Assembly: GCA_963661945.1 (NCBI GenBank)
Contig: CAVLDP010000028.1
Span: 1 to 21,693 of the forward strand
Length of the DNA stretch: 21,693 nt
Direction of reading: 5' to 3'
From: CAVLDP01 sp963661945
GTDB taxonomy: Bacteria > Bacillota > Clostridia > Lachnospirales > Lachnospiraceae
The notes below the pieces were generated by a model that saw only the letters and a program-made list of their open reading frames with translations, searched no databases and was not told where the DNA came from. Position numbers and translations under genes: made by a program. Shown here piece after piece: positions 1 through 7,830 of this stretch (its first letter is position 1; the number at the start of each line of letters is the position of its first letter).

Positions 1-6
1 TATCAA

Positions 7-81
7 TCGGGGTGACAGGATTCGAACCTGCGACCCCCTGGTCCCAAACCAGGTGCTCTAGCCAAACTGAGCCACACCCCG
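7..81 (-). tRNA. tRNA-Pro (anticodon UGG)
   Basis: The minus strand folds into a complete 75-nt cloverleaf. The 7-bp acceptor stem starts CGGGGTG and closes with CACCCCG. The D-arm is GCTC/GAGC, and the anticodon arm CCTGG/CCAGG carries loop TTTGGGA, which reads UGG (proline). The T-arm has the usual TTCGAAT loop, with one G-U pair in its stem. The discriminator base is A and CCA is not encoded (TTGATA follows), so CCA must be added after transcription. C1-G72 is typical of bacterial tRNA-Pro. A consensus promoter lies just upstream. Confidence 0.97.
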
Positions 82-93
82 ACGGCAAGTATT

Positions 94-122
94 ATTATAT
101 GCAAACGGCATATCCGTGTCAA
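94..122 (-). promoter_or_regulatory. Sigma-A promoter of tRNA-Pro
   Basis: On the minus strand a perfect TTGACA (122-117) is followed after exactly 17 bp by a perfect TATAAT (99-94). Transcription would start about 6 nt before the mature tRNA 5' end at 81. A full-consensus promoter suits a stable-RNA gene. Confidence 0.9.
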
Positions 123-235
123 CAACTTTTTGAACTTTTTTGAAAGTAAATCATTGTCGCAAGAAATTAGCCCTAGCACCAGGAAATACCATCTTCCTGA
201 ATCAACGTATCTAAAAATACGCCAACGAAAGATAT

Positions 236-273
236 AATAATAAAACTCCTGCCCTCTGTCAAGAGCAGGAGTT
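236..273 (-). terminator. Intrinsic terminator of the redox cluster
   Basis: A perfect 9-bp stem (GCAGGAGTT at 273-265 with AACTCCTGC at 252-244, minus-strand reading) with a 12-nt loop is followed on the minus strand by a T-rich run (TTTTATTATTAT). It lies about 40 nt after the stop of the 960-residue flavoprotein and ends the cluster's transcript before the tRNA promoter. Confidence 0.85.
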
Positions 274-314
274 ATATTTCTTGAAATTATCTTCGCGAAT
301 GCTCGATCAAGCCA

Positions 315-3197
315 TTACTTGATGTAATCCTGAGGAGATACGAAGTAGTGCTCATCCAGATCATCTACAATCTGAACTGCAGCATCAGACTTATGAATAA
401 TGATATTACCCATACGCTTGAGCTCGTGAGGTCCCATCTTCTTGAACTTATCCTCAGCAACAACCATGTTTGATGCATCTGGATTATCTCTATGAAGATG
501 AATTGCATCGAATTCACACTTGGTCGTACATACACCACAACCAACACACTTATTCGAGTCAACGACATTCTTACCACAGCTTAAGCAACGAGCTGTCTCC
601 TTCTTCACCTGCTCCTCAGTAAGAGTAAGATGAATCTCTTCGAATGACTTAGAATCAAGAGAGGTGTTGTCACCTGCCTCCTGACGAGGTGCATTGTCAT
701 AGCCCTCAATCTTGAGGTCATCCTTGTTCAGCTCGATGAACTCATTCTTATTACGTCCAATTGTCATATGACCATTCTGAACGAATCTATGGATGGATTC
801 AGATGCAAACTGTCCACATGCAATTGCATCAATTGCGAACTTAGGACCTGTATATACATCACCACCAATGAAGAGGTCTGGAGCACCCTGTACCTGGTAG
901 GTAAGACCATCTGCAAGAAGAGCTGGTCCACGGAACTCTACATTCTCATCCTTAAGCAGGTCGCCCCATACAGAAGCCTGGCCTACAGCGAAGATGATAC
1001 GATCGCACTTAAGCTCAATGGTATCATTCTCATCGTACTTAGGATCGAATCTGCCTTCTGCATTCTTCACCTGAGTACACTTCTTGAAGATAACACCAGT
1101 TACCTTACCATTCTCTGTCAAGACTTCCTTAGGACCCCAGCCAGGATTTAGGATAACGCCATCCTTCTTAGCCTCTTCCTTCTCTTCATCAGATGCTGGC
1201 ATCTCATCGAAGGATTCCAGAGACAGCTGTGTAACCTTGGATGCACCATTTCTAGCAGAGCAACGAGAAGCATCAATTGCTACGTTACCACCACCGACTA
1301 CGACAACCTCGCCGTCAAATGGAGTGCCGCCACAGTTAGACTCTCTCAGGTAATCAATTGCAGTCATTGTGCCTTCTGCATCATCCCCTGGTACACCAGG
1401 ACGACGTCCAGCAGAACAGCCGATTGCAATGTAGAATGCCTTATATCCCTGCTCGCGAAGTTCAGCAAGAGATACGTCCTTACCAACTTCAACGCCAGTC
1501 TTGATCTCAACGCCCATTTCCTTCATGACGTCAATCTCAGCTGCGATAATGTCCTTACCAAGCTTGTAAGAAGGAATACCATAACGAAGCATACCACCTG
1601 CTTCTGGATTCTTCTCAAATACAGTAGGCTTATATCCTCTCTCAGCTAAGTAGAAGGCACAAGTCATACCAGCAGGACCACCACCGATAATCGCAATCTT
1701 CTGTGACCACTCAGTGTAACGAGAAGAAGCAATAACAGGCTTCGGTACATAACGTGTATCCTTGTTCAAATCTCTCTCAGCCAAGAACTTCTTCACGCTA
1801 TCAATAGCAACTGCCTGATCTACGGTACCACGAGTACAAGCAGCCTCACACCTCTTGTTACAGATACGTCCGCAGACAGCTGGGAATGGGTTCTTCTTCT
1901 TGATTAAGGCAAGAGCCTCATCATATCTGCCCTCATGAGCCATACGCAGGTATCCCTGAACTGCAATATGTGCAGGACAAGCAGTCTTACATGGAGCAGT
2001 ACCTGTCTTGTGGCAGTTGATACGGTTGTTGTCACGATAGTTCTCATCGTACATATCCTCTGACCACTTGTGGTTGTCAGGAAGCTGGATCTTAGGATAC
2101 TTCACCTTGGAACCGTCAGCCTTAGGCAGCTTCTGTCCAAGCTTACAAGCACCTGCTGGGCAGTACTCTACGCATCGTCCACAAGCAACGCACTTGTCAG
2201 AATCAACATGTGCTACGTATGCAGAACGTGACATATTTGGTGTATTGAAAAGCTGTGATGTACGAAGTGCATTACAGATATTCACATTACAGTTACACAG
2301 ACCAAAGATCTTGTTCTCACCATCGATATTGGTAATCTGATGAACGAAGCCATTGTCCTCAGCCTTCTGAAGAATCTCAAGAGCTTCCTCTACGGTAATA
2401 TCATGGCCCTTGTTGGTCTCGCGGCAATAGTCAGCGAAATCACCAAGTCCGATACACCAACCATAATCATCATCTGCTACACCTTCATCAATAGCCTTAC
2501 GAGATGCACGGCAAGAACAACGTCCTACACCGATATGACCCTCGTATTTCTTCAGCCAGTATGACAGGTGCTCGATATCTACAGATTCATTGACCATGTT
2601 CACTTCCTTCTCAACAGGAATAACATGCATACCGATACCAGCTCCACCAGCAGGAACAGCCTGTGTTACACCCTTCAGAGGAAGATAAGTCATACGCTCG
2701 AAGAAAGTTGCAACTGCAGGATGTGCCTCAAGACGAGGATTATCTCCATTTGGTCCAACTTCTTCCATGTTAAATAGCTCAGCAGAACCAGGTACAAACA
2801 TTGGAAGGATATATCTACGCTCTGACTGTGGTGCAGTACGACCATTATGATCATAATGATAACCATAGTCATATTCCAGAAGACCGATGTAAGCCATATG
2901 GTCTAAAACTTCCTGGAATCCATCTCGTCCAAGCTTCTCTACCTTGTCCTTGTTCATCTCGCACAACTGGTCGAAGGTATAATGCTTACGCTTCTCCATT
3001 GTGCAACCAATCTCTGCTTCCTCAACAGTGATAATTTCAGCTAAGCCCCAGTATTCTGGATCTTCTGCTGTGACACCGCCGATCATATGACCAGCAACAT
3101 CAGTGATTTTCTTGCCAAGCGCGATAATCGCTGGGTTTGGCTCTTTGTCACCCATATGTGGTGGGATGACAGCTTTGCTCATCTCTGGCATCTTCAT
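315..3197 (-). CDS. Multi-cluster iron-sulfur flavoprotein, GltD-like NAD(P)H oxidoreductase (960 aa)
   Basis: A large modular redox protein. Residues 1-330 form an N-terminal domain with paired-cysteine motifs (CSC 227-229, C248, C258, CNC 301-303, C308). Residues 336-351 hold a ferredoxin motif (CVACGRCVEYCPAGAC). Residues 395-455 are the cysteine-rich N-terminal domain of the glutamate synthase small subunit/NfnB family (C395, 403, 407, 442, 446, 450, 454), expected to carry two [4Fe-4S] clusters. An FAD Rossmann motif (IIGGGPAG, about 503-510), an NAD(P)H Rossmann motif (VVVVGGGNVA, 631-640) and the closing FAD motif (GGDVYTGP, 778-785) follow. A C-terminal ferredoxin segment has C871, 874, 884, 887, 890 and 894. 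I infer that it oxidises NAD(P)H and feeds low-potential electrons to the activase and reductase encoded upstream. It is the last cluster gene, has RBS AAGGAG before its ATG, and may have its own promoter. Glutamate synthase is unlikely: no large subunit is present. Confidence 0.85.
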   Translation of the reverse strand: MKMPEMSKAVIPPHMGDKEPNPAIIALGKKITDVAGHMIGGVTAEDPEYWGLAEIITVEEAEIGCTMEKRKHYTFDQLCEMNKDKVEKLGRDGFQEVLDHMAYIGLLEYDYGYHYDHNGRTAPQSERRYILPMFVPGSAELFNMEEVGPNGDNPRLEAHPAVATFFERMTYLPLKGVTQAVPAGGAGIGMHVIPVEKEVNMVNESVDIEHLSYWLKKYEGHIGVGRCSCRASRKAIDEGVADDDYGWCIGLGDFADYCRETNKGHDITVEEALEILQKAEDNGFVHQITNIDGENKIFGLCNCNVNICNALRTSQLFNTPNMSRSAYVAHVDSDKCVACGRCVEYCPAGACKLGQKLPKADGSKVKYPKIQLPDNHKWSEDMYDENYRDNNRINCHKTGTAPCKTACPAHIAVQGYLRMAHEGRYDEALALIKKKNPFPAVCGRICNKRCEAACTRGTVDQAVAIDSVKKFLAERDLNKDTRYVPKPVIASSRYTEWSQKIAIIGGGPAGMTCAFYLAERGYKPTVFEKNPEAGGMLRYGIPSYKLGKDIIAAEIDVMKEMGVEIKTGVEVGKDVSLAELREQGYKAFYIAIGCSAGRRPGVPGDDAEGTMTAIDYLRESNCGGTPFDGEVVVVGGGNVAIDASRCSARNGASKVTQLSLESFDEMPASDEEKEEAKKDGVILNPGWGPKEVLTENGKVTGVIFKKCTQVKNAEGRFDPKYDENDTIELKCDRIIFAVGQASVWGDLLKDENVEFRGPALLADGLTYQVQGAPDLFIGGDVYTGPKFAIDAIACGQFASESIHRFVQNGHMTIGRNKNEFIELNKDDLKIEGYDNAPRQEAGDNTSLDSKSFEEIHLTLTEEQVKKETARCLSCGKNVVDSNKCVGCGVCTTKCEFDAIHLHRDNPDASNMVVAEDKFKKMGPHELKRMGNIIIHKSDAAVQIVDDLDEHYFVSPQDYIK

Positions 3198-3226
3198 TCT
3201 CCTTTTTCTTAATACTTGAGTTACAA

Positions 3227-3269
3227 CCCCTATATGGGGATTTTACCATAGTGTAAATATCACATACAA
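3227..3269 (-). promoter_or_regulatory. Possible internal promoter with CCCC/GGGG dyad before the flavoprotein gene
   Basis: The 118-nt gap after the ACS-like gene holds, on the minus strand, a -35-like TTGTAT (3269-3264), an 18-bp spacer and an extended -10 TGGTAAAAT (TAAAAT at 3245-3240). A short dyad CCCC-TATAT-GGGG (3227-3239) sits where transcription would begin and could be an operator or a 5' hairpin. The -35 is weak, so this may only supplement read-through from the main promoter. Confidence 0.45.
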
Positions 3270-3315
3270 TGGATAAAATAAGGCTTTAGCGACATATACC
3301 ACATGCGTGGTCTAT

Positions 3316-4047
3316 CTACTTGTCTTGACTTGCTGACATGCCGAAATGAAGCTCCTTCATTCCTTCTACTTCGTCGCATACCTCCTGCAGAGAACATGCT
3401 CCGCAATCCATTGTGACATTCTTGAACATGTGGTCAATGGTCTTCGTAATCTTCTCGGATAACTGAATATCCCGCTCTAAAGCCTTGTAGTCAAAGGCGG
3501 GATCTGTAATAAAGATAAGCTTCACCGCTTCCACCTTGGAATTCTGATGAAAAGCCTCTAGCATACAGTTTCCAACCTCTGTGAAGGTCAATCCCTTCGA
3601 TATCGCTTCCTTGGAGATACGAACGCTCTCCCTCTCGTGAATCGATGAAACCCTCACCATAAATCCCTCTGGATTCACATGATACCTGACATATTCAATC
3701 TTACGAATCGCATTGTAGAGAGTATTTCCCTCTCCCATCTCCTCTTCCCTAACTCTTGCAATTGCAAGTCTGGCATAGGAAATGTCACTTGTAATCTCCG
3801 GCAGGTCTGGCCCTACCAGGATAATCTGATCTTCTGGCACCAAGTCCCGATTGTCCGTAACAGCCGTTCCGCCAAGAGCAGCGAGTGATGTATGACTGCC
3901 GCCAAGCTCGTAAGCCATATCCGAACGGAGAACCATATTTTGATTCCCAACATCGGGCCAATTGTTGCTTTTTACTTCCAAGACCGAATTAGGACACTCC
4001 GAAATCAGAGTGTCCCAATGCATAATCACATCATCATATAGCTTCAT
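3316..4047 (-). CDS. Stand-alone acetyl-CoA synthase (AcsB/CdhC) A-cluster-domain-like protein (243 aa)
   Basis: From memory of the family, the protein resembles the C-terminal part of the CO dehydrogenase/acetyl-CoA synthase beta subunit (CdhC/AcsB). Residues 45-85 match the ELGG...VGPDL stretch. Residues 138-182 (RESVRISKEAISKGLTF through the FITD stretch) match the ACS pattern RD-x-WIRISKxAxxxGFTLKHLG...YTDE. A C-terminal Cys-x2-Cys-x5-Cys (C215, C218, C224) sits where ACS carries its [4Fe-4S] A-cluster ligands. It is far shorter than true ACS (about 700 aa), and the later Cys-Gly-Cys nickel site is not seen. It could be a metallocluster scaffold, an electron carrier or a catalytic remnant. 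Its ATG follows the stop of the 55-residue membrane protein by 3 nt, so it is probably translationally coupled. The ACS relationship is a pattern match, not an alignment. Confidence 0.7.
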   Translation of the reverse strand: MKLYDDVIMHWDTLISECPNSVLEVKSNNWPDVGNQNMVLRSDMAYELGGSHTSLAALGGTAVTDNRDLVPEDQIILVGPDLPEITSDISYARLAIARVREEEMGEGNTLYNAIRKIEYVRYHVNPEGFMVRVSSIHERESVRISKEAISKGLTFTEVGNCMLEAFHQNSKVEAVKLIFITDPAFDYKALERDIQLSEKITKTIDHMFKNVTMDCGACSLQEVCDEVEGMKELHFGMSASQDK

Positions 4048-4050
4048 ATC

Positions 4051-4218
4051 TTATAGATGCTTGTCCCTGTCAATCTTGTCATAATGCTTAATCATAAGCG
4101 GCTCGATTGCAGCAGTAAGCTTCATATCCAGATTGAAGAAATATACTACAAATGAAAGCACAAACAAGCAAACAAATACGATTGCAATAATCAGTAATAC
4201 ATGTAGAAATGTTGCCAT
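4051..4218 (-). CDS. Small single-pass membrane protein (55 aa) inside the redox cluster
   Basis: A short ORF fills the gap between the activase and the ACS-like gene. Its ATG at 4218 is preceded by GAAGGAGAGG at good spacing, it starts 18 nt after the activase stop, and its TAA lies 3 nt before the next ATG. The product begins MATFLHVLLIIAIVFVC. It has one strongly hydrophobic helix (about residues 4-28) and a charged 25-residue tail that ends in KHYDKIDRDKHL and is probably cytoplasmic. I recognise no family. RBS, tight spacing and composition argue that it is real. It may anchor the soluble redox proteins to the membrane; that role is inferred only from context. Confidence 0.8.
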   Translation of the reverse strand: MATFLHVLLIIAIVFVCLFVLSFVVYFFNLDMKLTAAIEPLMIKHYDKIDRDKHL

Positions 4219-4236
4219 AAATACTACCTCTCCTTC

Positions 4237-5034
4237 TTAAGCCTTGGCCATACCCTTCTGACGTGCGAACTCTGCAGCACCAAGAGCTCCCATCAGCTGT
4301 GGGTCAATTGGAAGCTCAATTACCTTAAGATTCAGAACCTTCTCGATTGCTTCCTTCAGACCATCATTCTTAGCGCATCCGCCAGTAAGAGTAATGGAAT
4401 CTACTGCGCCAGCCTTCTTTGACATAACGAAGCATCTCTTTGCAACAGATAACTCAATTCCTGCAGCAATCTCATCCATTGGCTTACCTTCTCCAACCAG
4501 AGAGATTACCTCAGACTCTGCAAATACAGTACACTGAGCGGTGATTGGGATAACATTCTTAGCCTTAAGAGATAGCTTGGAGAATTCGTCCAAATCCATC
4601 TCAAAAGCCTTGGCCATTGCCTCGAAGAAACGGCCCGTACCAGCAGCACACTTATCATTCATGGCAAAGTTAAGAACCGTACCATCTGTATCAACCGCAA
4701 TACCCTTAACATCCTGTCCGCCAATATCGATAATGGCCTTGACACTAGGATCTGCCATATGAACGCCCATAGCATGACAGCTAATCTCTGAGATATTCTC
4801 ATCTGCAAATGGAACCTTGTTACGTCCATAACCTGTACCAACCAGATAAGATAAGTCCTCTGGAGAATTAAGATCTGCCACCTGCTCAATTGCTCTCTTC
4901 AGAGATTCCTCGCAGGAAAGCACTGCATTAATTCTGGAACGTAAGGTCACATCAGCAACCATCTTGCCAGTCTCGTCGATAATGACGCACTTCGTATAAG
5001 TTGATCCGGAATCACATCCACCGTAATACTTCAT
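4237..5034 (-). CDS. ATP-dependent activase of the HgdC/BadF family (2-hydroxyacyl-CoA dehydratase activator, 265 aa)
   Basis: Member of the ASKHA-fold ATPase family that injects one low-potential electron, driven by ATP hydrolysis, into benzoyl-CoA reductase/2-hydroxyacyl-CoA dehydratase enzymes. Visible motifs are the phosphate-binding GCDSGSTYTK (6-15), DIGGQD (103-108), the cluster ligand in NDKCAAGTGRF (Cys129), the second in PITAQCTVFAESEV (Cys168) and the adenosine-motif TGGCAKN (217-223). Such activases are homodimers bridged by one [4Fe-4S] cluster held by two cysteines per subunit, and both are present. Length matches the family (about 260 aa). It starts 23 nt after the 520-residue reductase subunit, behind an AGGAGGG-type RBS, as expected for its partner. 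Confidence 0.93.
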   Translation of the reverse strand: MKYYGGCDSGSTYTKCVIIDETGKMVADVTLRSRINAVLSCEESLKRAIEQVADLNSPEDLSYLVGTGYGRNKVPFADENISEISCHAMGVHMADPSVKAIIDIGGQDVKGIAVDTDGTVLNFAMNDKCAAGTGRFFEAMAKAFEMDLDEFSKLSLKAKNVIPITAQCTVFAESEVISLVGEGKPMDEIAAGIELSVAKRCFVMSKKAGAVDSITLTGGCAKNDGLKEAIEKVLNLKVIELPIDPQLMGALGAAEFARQKGMAKA

Positions 5035-5057
5035 AAATAAAACCCTCCTCTTCTCTT

Positions 5058-6620
5058 CTACCAGCTATGATCATCATCTAGAACTTCCAGTGATGGATCA
5101 AGTGGTTCCTCATGGAATACTGTTCTCATGTAACGGTTCACCTGATCACGAATACCTTGACGATTGGTAATACGTGGGTCAAACAAATCATGTGTTACCC
5201 AAATCAGATGTATTCCCTTCTCTCTAGCCTTCTGCTCGAACTGGCCATGCATACCATCTAGGGCCTTGCATGCCATATGCTCCCAAAGAATAACTGTATC
5301 TGCGTTAAATTCTTCACAATACTCCCAAAGCTCATCGAGAAGGACCTTGTATCCACCATGCGTACGATTACGCATAATCATGTTCTCAGTAAGCCAAGCC
5401 ATATCATAATATGCCTGCTCTCTGTTCTCCGGCGTATCCTCTTCTGCAATCATCTTGGTATTCACCATAGAAAGCATATCTGTAAGAGGAACAATACCCC
5501 AGCAATTCAGAAGCCAAAGCAGGAAATCCATATAGAAATGAGACTGCACACCCCAGACAATAGCACGATGACGATATTCTCTTGCCATCATCATCTTGTC
5601 CTTGTAAGCCTGCTCTGCAAGAGCGGAAATCTTGCGGTCTACATTAATAAACTCTGGCACCTTACCACAGATTGCCATGTAGTTGGTCTCTGTATAAAGA
5701 GCTAGGTTAGAACCGAAGACCTGCGGATAATCCGTCTTATTCATATCCAGCCAGTCAATTCTATGTCTTGTAGATTCATTGACACGAGCTGCACATTCGA
5801 AATAATACTTCCAATCCCATTTCTCACCAGTCTGCTCTTCAATAAACTTGATACAGTTACGAATCTCCTGAGCAGCATATTCCTGCACATCCTCTTCCTT
5901 ATGTCTAAGCGGAGCAGCAAGCTGGAAGATTGGAATACCATCCTCAAGCTCCATACGCTTACCAATTACACCATTGGAAAGAAGTGAACCATCACAGGTC
6001 GTATTACACTGAACTGCACAAGCTCCGAGGATTGGAGCATCATCGTCAATAGAAACACCAGCCTCAGCCTCAGGCATAGGGCATACATCACCAGGCAAGC
6101 CATATTCCTGTGCTACATCAATATAGTGAAGTGCTGCTGTCTGATTCAGAAGAACAGCTACGTATGTACTTGGCGTCTCACGAGACAAGCCCTTCAAGGT
6201 AGGGAAGCCCATCATAACAGCGGTCATCTCATTCTCATCAACAAGAACGACCTTCTTGGAGAATTCTGTATCATTGCCAATACGACGATCTCCACGGAAG
6301 AGATTATCAAGCAGCTTCGCTACATCATATACGACCAAATCCTGCTCTAAGTGGCAGATTCGAAGGTATGGTCCACGAAGTCCCTGTGTATGCTTATCAA
6401 CCATCATAGGAACAGCTAAGTAGTTGGCCATCCAACGATAACGGAACATTGCCTTGACATTGCGAGGCTTAATTACGAAGCCGGCAAGCTGCTTCATGAT
6501 ATAGAGCCATCTGGTGTAGTCGTACCAGGTGTCCTTAAAGCCTCTCCATTCACGACGAGAGCGAACCTTGCCTCCCGTAAAGAAGCGACCTAATTCTTCA
6601 GCACCGATTTCTTTTGCCAT
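5058..6620 (-). CDS. 2-hydroxyacyl-CoA dehydratase/benzoyl-CoA reductase superfamily subunit, larger (520 aa)
   Basis: The C-terminal half has the HgdA-type layout: a stretch ending DTVILWEHMACKALDG (cluster-ligand candidate Cys451), then a strand-helix ending in WVTHDLFDPR and a final helix IRDQVNRYMRTVF. Other conserved-looking cysteines are C180, C201, C205 and C209. The family binds a [4Fe-4S] or double-cubane cluster in each of two related subunits and reduces or dehydrates its substrate with electrons from the activase. At 520 aa it is longer than typical subunits (about 380-480) and has an Arg/Trp/Tyr-rich N-terminal 100 residues. Its ATG overlaps the preceding stop by one base (TAATG), which argues for 1:1 coupling. 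The substrate cannot be deduced. Confidence 0.85.
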   Translation of the reverse strand: MAKEIGAEELGRFFTGGKVRSRREWRGFKDTWYDYTRWLYIMKQLAGFVIKPRNVKAMFRYRWMANYLAVPMMVDKHTQGLRGPYLRICHLEQDLVVYDVAKLLDNLFRGDRRIGNDTEFSKKVVLVDENEMTAVMMGFPTLKGLSRETPSTYVAVLLNQTAALHYIDVAQEYGLPGDVCPMPEAEAGVSIDDDAPILGACAVQCNTTCDGSLLSNGVIGKRMELEDGIPIFQLAAPLRHKEEDVQEYAAQEIRNCIKFIEEQTGEKWDWKYYFECAARVNESTRHRIDWLDMNKTDYPQVFGSNLALYTETNYMAICGKVPEFINVDRKISALAEQAYKDKMMMAREYRHRAIVWGVQSHFYMDFLLWLLNCWGIVPLTDMLSMVNTKMIAEEDTPENREQAYYDMAWLTENMIMRNRTHGGYKVLLDELWEYCEEFNADTVILWEHMACKALDGMHGQFEQKAREKGIHLIWVTHDLFDPRITNRQGIRDQVNRYMRTVFHEEPLDPSLEVLDDDHSW

Positions 6621-7816
6621 TACTTACCTCCTCCCTGAATCTTCTTAATCTCAATAGACTCAACAAAGGCCTGTACACGTGTACGCATCTGGCCAGAAGA
6701 ACCAATCGAATATGGACGATCAACAGCAAGAACCGGATATCCATACTCATCACGCATAACAACTGTTCCAACCATGCGTTCATATGCCCAAGGATCGCAG
6801 AACTTCATCTGCTCGTAAATGATACCATCTGCGTGATATTCCCTAGCAAGCTGATCCACATACTCACGTCGACCAAGCATCTTCGGCATATCCCAATATC
6901 TTGGGCACTGTCCTCTGCCCTGATACTGGCGGCAAATCTGTGTGAGCGCATCCTCGTCATCTGTCAGAACAATCTCATCACGTCCTGGGAAAGAGCCATA
7001 GCAGAAACGGTCTGCGCAAACATAAGCGCCAGATTCTTCAACCAAACGAATGACATCAACATCATCCACCTCAGAACCAACAAATACGACTCTTGCGCGA
7101 TACTTCTTATCGGTATCTGCTTCCCTGGTCTTAAGCTCCTCTGCTGTCTCTCGAAGCTTGTCAAGGAGCAAATACTTCGGAGCCACATAGGTTGCCATAG
7201 TTAGAATATGGTATTCATATCCTGTGATACGTGGATGCTCTTCCTTACGATACTCTCCGATCTCACGAATCAAGCGGCAAATCTCATTGTGCTCAGCTAC
7301 TGCCTGACGAATAGCTGCATCAGAGATATCAATTCCATACTTCTCATGGAGTGGCTTTAGAATATGATTCTTGCACTGGAGTACATATAAATCCAAGCCA
7401 TTTTGATCTCCCTTCTGAGGAATCTCCATATATTCATAGAAGAAATTCTCCTTGCCTTCGCCCATGGTCTTAAGGAGTTCCATGTTCTCTACCGCACGAT
7501 TCATCATCGTACAGCCATCTGGAGCAATCAGACAATCTGTGAAATTATATCCGCCCTCAATGGCACGCTCTAAGAGTGCTCTACTATATTCGCAAAGAAA
7601 GCTTGTCATATAGTAGGTTGCCATCTCCATGGAGCCTGTTCTTGGTGCACGAAGGCGAACAGAAAATGTCCCCGGCAAGTTCAGAAGTGGTTCTGGAACA
7701 TTCTCGCATACTGCACCAATGCACTTCTTCCCCTCGGATTGAGCCTGGCGAATGAGATCATTATTCGCTTCCTCAAGCAATTTCTCGAAATAATATAAAT
7801 GCTTTAAGTCCTTCAT
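6620..7816 (-). CDS. 2-hydroxyacyl-CoA dehydratase/benzoyl-CoA reductase superfamily subunit, smaller (398 aa)
   Basis: HgdB/HgdD-like subunit. Expected elements appear in order: VCENVPEPLL with Cys37; CLIAPDGC with Cys95 and Cys102; the central GSEVDD strand-turn (248-252); YEQMKFCDPWAYE with Cys340; and the closing signature PVLAVDRPYS followed by SGQMRTRVQAFVE (361-385). Three cysteines spaced like C37/C102/C340 are the usual cluster ligands. Extra cysteines at C267, C272 and C304 are not part of the pattern I know. Length fits the family's beta subunits. It lies 14 nt after the ATPase gene with a short purine-rich RBS and overlaps the next gene by one base. It probably forms a heterodimer with the 520-residue product. 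Confidence 0.88.
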   Translation of the reverse strand: MKDLKHLYYFEKLLEEANNDLIRQAQSEGKKCIGAVCENVPEPLLNLPGTFSVRLRAPRTGSMEMATYYMTSFLCEYSRALLERAIEGGYNFTDCLIAPDGCTMMNRAVENMELLKTMGEGKENFFYEYMEIPQKGDQNGLDLYVLQCKNHILKPLHEKYGIDISDAAIRQAVAEHNEICRLIREIGEYRKEEHPRITGYEYHILTMATYVAPKYLLLDKLRETAEELKTREADTDKKYRARVVFVGSEVDDVDVIRLVEESGAYVCADRFCYGSFPGRDEIVLTDDEDALTQICRQYQGRGQCPRYWDMPKMLGRREYVDQLAREYHADGIIYEQMKFCDPWAYERMVGTVVMRDEYGYPVLAVDRPYSIGSSGQMRTRVQAFVESIEIKKIQGGGK

Positions 7817-7830
7817 ATATCCCCTTTCTC

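Noticed and set aside
180..199. Inverted repeat CAGGAA-N8-TTCCTG between the terminator and the tRNA promoter.
   Set aside because: Short, with no T-tract and no promoter beside it; probably chance.
3258..3265. The 8-mer TATCACAT at both cluster promoters (3258-3265 and 8702-8709) as a shared CRP/FNR-type site.
   Set aside because: It lies at different distances from the two -10 boxes and lacks a proper second half-site, so chance similarity in A/T-rich DNA is likely.
3298..3311. Hairpin ACCAC-ATGC-GTGGT after the ACS-like gene as a terminator.
   Set aside because: The stem is only 5 bp and no T-run follows on the minus strand.
4081..4762. Open frames on the opposite strand inside the activase and other cluster genes.
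   Set aside because: They are shadows of strongly supported genes, lack ribosome sites and have basic, Ser/Ile-rich composition typical of antisense frames.
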